A stretch of DNA of 64,000 nucleotides. Origin: Fibrobacter sp. UWR4 (GTDB lineage Bacteria > Fibrobacterota > Fibrobacteria > Fibrobacterales > Fibrobacteraceae). Each line of letters starts with the position of its first letter. Positions within the stretch are counted from its first letter, which is position 1. The position numbers and the translations under genes are program-made. Shown here piece after piece: positions 58,480-64,000 of the stretch. The DNA is taken from positions 1-64,000 of the forward strand of contig NZ_QGDU01000018.1 in assembly GCF_003149045.1 (NCBI RefSeq), written 5' to 3'. A model generated the notes under the pieces. That model searched no databases, was not told the DNA's origin, and saw only the letters and a program-made list of their open reading frames with translations.

Positions 58480-59286
58480 CTACTTGTCTTCAAAGCGGTA
58501 GGTGGTGCCTAGCAAGGTGACATAGTCTGCCCTGGCGTAGGATTCGTTTACCTTGAAGCTCATGTCAAAATTGCATACGCAGTTGGCCTGGGGGCTGCTG
58601 TCCTGAAGGTCGATAATCAAGGTCATGGTCTTGGCAACGAGGTCTAGCTTGTAGTCATAAGTAAAGCTGACCTGGTCTGGATCCATGCCGCAGTTTGCCG
58701 ATACATTGGGAATGGTGATCTGATATAGATTCTTGCCTATTTCTTCCCTTTCGGCATATGTTTCCTTGTACAGGCTGTTGGTAAGTACATCATCCGCAGA
58801 GTTGTCCTTGCAAGTGCTGATGGTAAACTTGGAGGTACGTTCCTTTTCTTCCCTGGAGTATTCCGTTACCAACTTGAGGTCTTTTCCTCCAACGAGAACA
58901 GTAGTTGCGCTTGCTTCCTCTTCACTGACGTCAAAGATGAAATCGCAGGTGTTCATGCAGCTTGCCGGAATGCCTTCCGAAACGAGACTGAGGTTCAGGG
59001 TGTCTCCCTCCAGATAGCTTTCGCTGTGGGTGCCCTTGGAATAGCAATAAAGTTTTTGATTCCTGACTTCGATCTTGTAGGAACCATTTTCCTGGTATAG
59101 GCGAGCCTCCGAAATGCCGTACAATTCGGAAAAGTCGTAATTGTCGCAGTTCTCCACATCAAAATCGCTGACTCTCTTGCCGTTGGGGGAGCCGTTTCCC
59201 GAGGTGGTATCGCTGTGGTCACAGGCGGTCATGGCAAATGCGCAAACCAGGATTTCCACGGTAATTAGATGAAAAAAGCGTCTCAT
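58480..59286 (-). CDS. lipoprotein, function unknown
   Basis: A 268-residue lipoprotein (AFAMTAC, then DHSD). Seven cysteines in the mature part (for example LYCYSKG, SCMNTCDF, CVCNF) suggest disulfides. Beta-rich, ending YVTLLGTTYRFEDK. It lies between purM and the cellulase genes; no family recognised. Confidence 0.65.
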   Translation of the reverse strand: MRRFFHLITVEILVCAFAMTACDHSDTTSGNGSPNGKRVSDFDVENCDNYDFSELYGISEARLYQENGSYKIEVRNQKLYCYSKGTHSESYLEGDTLNLSLVSEGIPASCMNTCDFIFDVSEEEASATTVLVGGKDLKLVTEYSREEKERTSKFTISTCKDNSADDVLTNSLYKETYAEREEIGKNLYQITIPNVSANCGMDPDQVSFTYDYKLDLVAKTMTLIIDLQDSSPQANCVCNFDMSFKVNESYARADYVTLLGTTYRFEDK

Positions 59287-59554
59287 ATTGTTCCCTTTTG
59301 TCCTTACAACCCTAAAGTAAACTGTAAATGAAACGAAAATTGGCTAAAATAGAGTAATTTTGCTAATTTTAATGATTTTTGATTAAAAATTATGTTTAAA
59401 TGATACAATCTGTTCTATATGCGTCGGAGTACGCCATGGGAACATTTTAATCTTTCAAAAAGGTTCCAACTGTTTGAATTTCAACGTGTTGAGTATATCT
59501 TTAACTCAAAATGGTAAGGCGCCGTGTTTGGTGTAGTGGCGCTATGAGGTTTTT
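59287..59554. other. upstream region of the cellulase operon
   Basis: 268 bp, AT-rich, no gene. It holds the inverted repeat GAGT/ACTC around TATATCTTTA (about 59492-59508), where TATATC could be a -10 box, and a GGCGCC...GGCGC repeat just before the start codon. Confidence 0.4.
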
Positions 59555-61090
59555 ATGAAACATCTTTTCTATAAGACTTTGGTGGCAGGTGCCGTGGCCA
59601 TGGCTGGCCTGGTAGCCTGCGGTGACGATTCTGGTTCCGGTAATCCGTCCTTGCCGTCCGGAAACAATACCTGTGCGGGCATCGTCGCAACGGAACAGGT
59701 TTCTGTAATTGACCTAGGTACTGCAAAGCTCCTGGTCTATCCTATCGGCATCGAAGGTTTGGGCAAGGTGACTCTTGCAGATGGCACTCCGTTCGGTAGC
59801 TACGATGGTACAAATATCTATGATCTTAACGGCACGGTCTACATGGAAGCGGGCTATGCTGATATGCAGAACAAGTGCGCTGCTACCGCTACGATCGATC
59901 CGGGTACTGGAGAAGTTTTTCCCAACTCCTCTGCAAGCGTCCCGGGTACCGATCCTGTTCCTGCATCTTCCGCAACGGTTCCTGGTATTGATCCCGTTCC
60001 CGGCTCTTCCGCAACTATTATTCCTGGCATTGATCCTGTGCCCGGTTCTTCCGCAACGGTTCCCGGCACCGATCCTGCTCCGGCAAGTTCTGCCGCCCAG
60101 GAAGTCCCCAAGGATGAAAACGGATTCCCCACCATCGAATCCTACGGCGCTCCCCCCGCAGAATATACCAAGGAAATCCAGAACAATGGCAAGACTGGCT
60201 GGAGCTCCCGTTACTGGGACGCCTGTAAGCCCCATTGCTCCTGGCTCAGCAGCGTCGATACCACCAGCGAGGAAACTTACCAGGCTGGCATGACCGTTGC
60301 CCGTAACTGCAATATCCACGACGTGGAAGTTCCCGCCTTTACCCTGGGTCATGCAGTTCAGCAGTACTGGATGGGTTACGAAGGTACTCCGAGCGCCTGT
60401 GTTAACGAAAATGCCGGCGGTACCTATACTTGTACCGACATGGCTCCCATCGCCCTGAACGATACCCTTGCCTATGGCTATGTGGCTGGCTCCGGCGAAT
60501 TGTACAAGTATGGTTGCGGTAAGTGCTATCACTTGCAGTTTAACGGCGGTAACCACGCCAATGACGTAAAGGCGACCCACAAGGCTCTCAAGGGAAAGCA
60601 CATGATCGTCATGGTTTCCAACATCGGTTACGACGTGGAAGCAGGCCAGTTCGACATGATGGTGCCGGGTGGCGGCGTGGGCGCATTCAATGCTCTTTCT
60701 ACCCAGATCGGCGTTCCTCCTAGCGGCCTTGGTGCAGGCAACGGTGGTTTCCTGACTGAATGCCAGAGCAAGCTTGGCTGGGACAACACTGTAGAAAAAT
60801 ATCAGCAGTGCGTGATTGAAAAGTGTGAAGAAGTATTCAGTCAGTGGCCCAACTTGCTGCGCGGCTGTAAGTGGTATGCCGAATGGTACATGACTGCAGA
60901 CAATCCCACCTTCAACTGGGAAGAAGTGGAATGCCCCCAGTACCTGGTGGACCATTACATTACCAACATCAATACTACCAAGGACAACCGTTATCGTTGG
61001 CGTGACGACTGGTCCGATTACAAGACTGGCGATGAACTCGCCACTCAGGAATGTCTGAACGACGAATATCCTCAGGGTTGCGCTCCGTAA
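59555..61090 (+). CDS. GH45 endoglucanase lipoprotein 1
   Basis: A 511-residue lipoprotein (AMAGLVAC, then GDDSG). Residues 25-125 form a small N-terminal domain; residues about 125-185 are a linker with four PG-T/I-DPxPxSSAT repeats; residues 195-505 are a family 45 glycoside hydrolase. GWSSRYWDACKPHCSW holds the nucleophile-side Asp and GQFDMMVPGGGVGAF the proton donor Asp. It cleaves beta-1,4-glucan, presumably at the cell surface. The next gene overlaps it by one base. Confidence 0.92.
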   Translation: MKHLFYKTLVAGAVAMAGLVACGDDSGSGNPSLPSGNNTCAGIVATEQVSVIDLGTAKLLVYPIGIEGLGKVTLADGTPFGSYDGTNIYDLNGTVYMEAGYADMQNKCAATATIDPGTGEVFPNSSASVPGTDPVPASSATVPGIDPVPGSSATIIPGIDPVPGSSATVPGTDPAPASSAAQEVPKDENGFPTIESYGAPPAEYTKEIQNNGKTGWSSRYWDACKPHCSWLSSVDTTSEETYQAGMTVARNCNIHDVEVPAFTLGHAVQQYWMGYEGTPSACVNENAGGTYTCTDMAPIALNDTLAYGYVAGSGELYKYGCGKCYHLQFNGGNHANDVKATHKALKGKHMIVMVSNIGYDVEAGQFDMMVPGGGVGAFNALSTQIGVPPSGLGAGNGGFLTECQSKLGWDNTVEKYQQCVIEKCEEVFSQWPNLLRGCKWYAEWYMTADNPTFNWEEVECPQYLVDHYITNINTTKDNRYRWRDDWSDYKTGDELATQECLNDEYPQGCAP

Positions 61091-62484
61091 TGAAATATCC
61101 TTTTGCTAAAAGCTTTGTGGCGATCAGTGCGTTGGCTGTTGCAGGTCTTGTGGCCTGCGGCGACGACAATCCCTCTAATCCGGGACAGGGGAGTTCCCTT
61201 ATTCCGGAAAGTAGTTCCGCTACTATTTCCCAGAATCCCAATACTTCCAGTTCTGTTCCCGGTCAGGTTGTTCCTGGCGTAAGCAGTTCCTCTGGAAATG
61301 TTGTCCCTGGTTCTAGTGCGGCAGTTCCTGGTTCCAGCGCAGTGGCGCCTGCCTCCAGTGATTCCCAGCCGGGTGTTATCCCCGCAAGTTCCGCTACCCA
61401 GGTGGTTCCTAAGGACGAAAACGGTTTCCCCACCTTGGAATCCTATGGCGCTCCCTCCGCCTTATATACCAAGGACATTTCCGCAACTGCAAAGCGCGGC
61501 TGGAACACCCGTTACTGGGACGCCTGTAAGCCTCACTGCTCATGGCTCAGGGAAAACGAAAACGACGTCACACGTGCGGATCGTACTTCCAATGAAACTT
61601 ACGCTGCGGAACTTATGACGGCCCGTAACTGCAACATTCACGACGTCGAGGTTCCCACCTTTACGCTGGGTAACGTAAGCAAGGCCTGGCTGGGTTACGA
61701 AGGTACCCGAAGCGCCTGCGGCGACGAAAAGGAAGCCGGTGTCTTTACCTGTACCGACATGGCTCCCATTGCGGTGAACGATACTCTGGCCTACGCCTAT
61801 GTGGCAGGCACCGCCGACAGCAAGTGCGGTAAGTGCTATCACCTGCAGTACGATGGTCATTTCAAGGATGAATTCGAGATGAATCCGCCCAAGGCTACCC
61901 ATAAGGCTCTTAAGGGTAAGCATCTGGTGGTGATGGCCTCCAACATCGGTATGGATGTTGCCGGCGGTAATCCCGACCTTCCTGCAGGTCAGTTCGACTT
62001 GATGGTGCCGGGTGGCGGCGTGGGCGCCTTTGACGCTCTTTCCACCCAGGTGAACGGCAAGAACGTGAACTGGGGTGCAGGCTTTGGCGGCTTCCTTACG
62101 GAATGCCAGAAGAACACCAATTGCGGTACCGAAGGTTCCCTGGATTGTTACCAGACCTGTGTCAAGGACATGTGCGATGCAGCATTCGGTAACGCAGGCC
62201 TTCCCAACCTGCTCCGCGGTTGCCACTGGTTTGCCGACTGGTACATGGCTGCCGACAATCCCACCTACTACATCGAGGAAGTGGAATGTCCCCAGTACCT
62301 GGTGGACCACTACGTAACCCGCATCAATACCACCATCGAAACCAACATCAAGAAGCGTACCGACTGGTCCGATTTCAAGGAAGGCGATGTGCTAGATACC
62401 TTGCACTGCTGGAAGGCTGGTGAAGCTCCTGCAGAACCTGGTGGATGGCAGAATCCCAGCGCTGGTTGCGACGTACCCCAGTAA
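61090..62484 (+). CDS. GH45 endoglucanase lipoprotein 2
   Basis: A 464-residue lipoprotein (AVAGLVAC, then GDDN) with a Ser/Pro linker (residues 30-115) and a GH45 domain: GWNTRYWDACKPHCSW and GQFDLMVPGGGVGAF carry the two catalytic Asp. It lacks the N-terminal extra domain of its neighbour but has an inserted loop (LRENENDVTRADRT) near the first motif. The ATG shares the last A of the upstream TAA, so the pair is translationally coupled. Confidence 0.92.
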   Translation: MKYPFAKSFVAISALAVAGLVACGDDNPSNPGQGSSLIPESSSATISQNPNTSSSVPGQVVPGVSSSSGNVVPGSSAAVPGSSAVAPASSDSQPGVIPASSATQVVPKDENGFPTLESYGAPSALYTKDISATAKRGWNTRYWDACKPHCSWLRENENDVTRADRTSNETYAAELMTARNCNIHDVEVPTFTLGNVSKAWLGYEGTRSACGDEKEAGVFTCTDMAPIAVNDTLAYAYVAGTADSKCGKCYHLQYDGHFKDEFEMNPPKATHKALKGKHLVVMASNIGMDVAGGNPDLPAGQFDLMVPGGGVGAFDALSTQVNGKNVNWGAGFGGFLTECQKNTNCGTEGSLDCYQTCVKDMCDAAFGNAGLPNLLRGCHWFADWYMAADNPTYYIEEVECPQYLVDHYVTRINTTIETNIKKRTDWSDFKEGDVLDTLHCWKAGEAPAEPGGWQNPSAGCDVPQ

Positions 62485-62495
62485 TCCAAGCTTTT

Positions 62496-62527
62496 AAAAA
62501 CTCGTGGAAAAATCCGCGAGTTTTTTT
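62496..62527 (+). terminator. terminator of the cellulase operon
   Basis: AAAAACTCG (62496-62504) and CGAG-T7 (62517-62527); perfect stem with a long T-tract. Confidence 0.85.
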
Positions 62528-62581
62528 GTGCAGAACTTGGTCTAGTATCCGCTTTTTATATTTTGTAGTAGAGGTTAGGTG

Positions 62582-63130
62582 ATGCGTAACGTTCTTTTTA
62601 TTCTTCTTTTACTGCCCATTGTTCTGTTCGCTCAGACGGACTGGAGCAAGTCTCCCTATGATCAGCCTTCTGTTGAAATCCAGAATTACGAGACGGCCGC
62701 TCCCGATGTGGAAAAAATACAGGAGCCTGAAAACCAGGTGGTTCTTATTGAAGGCTTTGATAAGGGGTGGTTCAGCACAGGGCTTCTTGGAAGCAAGGTC
62801 TACATCATGGATGGGGATACGGTCCGTTACGACAGGTTTGAATCTCTCGTTTCTGGTATGCCTAAGGCCAAGGAGGAGCTGAGTTCCTCTAAAAACTGGG
62901 GGTATGCTGGAATCATCTTTGCATTGGTGGCTGTCGTTGGCGTGAACGTGTGGGCTTATGGTTCCGATGATGTGGCTACCGGTGGGGCCATCGCCACCTT
63001 GGGGGGATTTTTCCTGGAAGGCTACTGTGTTCGCCAATCCAACAACCATTACAACACCGCCGTCGATATTTACAATGCCCTCCAGAGAGGGGATGAGGTG
63101 CCCACGCCTTCCGATGTCTGGGGCGATTAA
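62582..63130 (+). CDS. hypothetical envelope protein
   Basis: A 182-residue protein with a signal peptide (IVLFAQ-TDW) and one later membrane helix (YAGIIFALVAVVGVNVWAYG). The N-terminal half carries VVLIEGFDKGWFSTGLLGSK. Not recognised. A GTG directly before the ATG is an alternative start; TATATT lies about 25 bases upstream. Confidence 0.65.
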   Translation: MRNVLFILLLLPIVLFAQTDWSKSPYDQPSVEIQNYETAAPDVEKIQEPENQVVLIEGFDKGWFSTGLLGSKVYIMDGDTVRYDRFESLVSGMPKAKEELSSSKNWGYAGIIFALVAVVGVNVWAYGSDDVATGGAIATLGGFFLEGYCVRQSNNHYNTAVDIYNALQRGDEVPTPSDVWGD

Positions 63131-63263
63131 GGTGCCATGACGATGTGGTCAGCCATGTCCACAAATAGCGTTTAAAATTTAGGCGATCTCTTCAAATAAA
63201 ATTATTTTTTAAGGGCGTCGTTCAAGGGATGGACGGTCGCCTTGTTGTTTTGGAGATTGGTGT

Positions 63264-64000
63264 ATGATAAATTTTGAAGCACGCGGTTTTGCCGCAGGTT
63301 TGGGCTGTATTGCTGTTCTCGCCGCCAGCGCCTTTGCAATTACCCCCAACCCGAATTTAAGCATTGGCAAGAACCTGTATGTTGACGGCGCCGTCAATTC
63401 CAACCAGAAACCTGGAACTTATACGGATGGCCATCTGGATGCTAACCAGATTGCATCTGTTAGTGATTTTGCCTTGAATGTGGGGAAGCGACCTTCCAAA
63501 CTTTTTATCACTTGGGAAACACGTGGTGATGAAGCCTGGCTTGGAGATAGATATGTGCAGGTGCAGTCTTCCTGTATCCATCATCATGCAAAGGGATCCA
63601 GCCTTGAAAATTTTAAGGTCATGACTTCCTCCAACTCCACTAACGGTGTGGACGGCGACTGGGAAACGGCTGCGGAAGTGGGGGAGAGCGGTGCCATGAG
63701 CCGTGGGCTCGCAATTGATTTTGCAGGCAAGTCCTGGTTTAGAATTGTGACGGATAGCCCTGTTGCCAACCTGGAAGAGATTGGCGCTTATGATATGAGC
63801 AATGGCGGTGACGATACCTGGTTCTTCCTGGGTACAAGCATTACCCAGATGGGAATGAAACAGTCCGAGGTGGATTCCAGTTTCGCCCAGCTGATCCACG
63901 CCCGTTATCCGAAATATTATCCCGTGATGCTGCGAGGCGGCGTTGCCTGCGTTACCTCTAGTGGCGTGGTGGATGGTCTTGCATCTTACAGCGAGTATGC
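63264..64000 (+). CDS. SGNH-family carbohydrate esterase-like protein, cut by the window
   Basis: At least 245 residues, open at the right edge. A signal peptide (ASAFA-ITP) leads into a beta-sandwich of about 140 residues, then an SGNH hydrolase domain beginning DDTWFFLGTSITQMGM, where GTSIT is the nucleophile block with the catalytic Ser. Enzymes with this two-domain design remove acetyl or related groups from plant polysaccharides, which fits the adjacent cellulases. The ATG lies at 63264 with a GGAG site. Confidence 0.8.
   Translation, partial: MINFEARGFAAGLGCIAVLAASAFAITPNPNLSIGKNLYVDGAVNSNQKPGTYTDGHLDANQIASVSDFALNVGKRPSKLFITWETRGDEAWLGDRYVQVQSSCIHHHAKGSSLENFKVMTSSNSTNGVDGDWETAAEVGESGAMSRGLAIDFAGKSWFRIVTDSPVANLEEIGAYDMSNGGDDTWFFLGTSITQMGMKQSEVDSSFAQLIHARYPKYYPVMLRGGVACVTSSGVVDGLASYSEY

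Noticed and set aside
1-64000. CRISPR arrays, prophage or IS elements
   Set aside because: No regular direct repeats with unique spacers, no cas genes, no transposase, integrase or phage structural motifs were seen.

Overview
The window looks like part of a Fibrobacter chromosome (rumen or gut cellulose degrader). Evidence: a lipoprotein with the Fibrobacter-type FISUC (TIGR02145) domain, two adjacent lipoprotein GH45 endoglucanases with Ser/Pro-rich linkers, a secreted SGNH esterase, many lipoproteins with an N-terminal AC-GD or AC-S lipobox, several outer-membrane barrel proteins, and a recurring TATATT -10 box. No phage, IS element, CRISPR array or rRNA gene was recognised.

Layout. 0-9 kb: a leftward consensus promoter, a sigma-70 family factor preceded by a paired 10-bp operator-like repeat, a membrane metallophosphoesterase, an NhaC antiporter, two tandem secreted paralogues, a tyrosine phosphatase, a Vsr endonuclease, a membrane zinc protease and peptidase T. 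9-20 kb: an RND exporter with a coupled hydrolase, a BrnT/BrnA toxin-antitoxin pair, a decayed DUF1016 gene, a YwqK-repeat lipoprotein, a ~0.9-kb duplication of an acetyltransferase locus containing a chimeric TSCPD/PepT reading frame, a FISUC lipoprotein and rubrerythrin. 20-34 kb: tRNA-Leu, flavodoxin, EamA transporter, a NYN RNA-binding protein, tmk, secA, outer-membrane proteins, a histidine phosphatase, tRNA-Met. 34-46 kb: bactofilin, LytM peptidase, parB, parA, rsmG, macro-domain protein, YkgJ protein, a probable small RNA, queE/queD and an acetyltransferase, with six parS-like sites. 46-64 kb: acyltransferase, patatin, a TPR plus periplasmic-binding lipoprotein-type protein, purM, a cyclic-nucleotide/DUF4388 regulator, then the cellulase/esterase cluster.

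The main biological reading is that this is the origin domain of the chromosome. parAB, six parS sites spaced 1.1-1.9 kb apart (38.3-45.7 kb), a 439-bp gene-free AT-rich segment with six near-consensus DnaA boxes (45.41-45.85 kb), and a switch in gene orientation (19 of 23 genes on the minus strand between 23 and 44.7 kb; 14 of 19 on the plus strand to the right) all point to oriC near 45.6 kb. dnaA itself is not in the window.

The second theme is small palindromic DNA. At least four families are visible: elements of the GGATCC...AGGATGAC type, two of which lie in frame inside genes (rsmG and an acyltransferase); composite hairpin modules that three times end at a parS site; 7-bp periodic TAG arrays flanking secA and other genes; and a 29-bp palindrome whose two copies differ by compensatory changes. 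Many genes also have a -10 box 6-9 bp before the start codon and no ribosome binding site, which suggests leaderless transcripts. Function calls rest on motifs read by eye; no database search was run.
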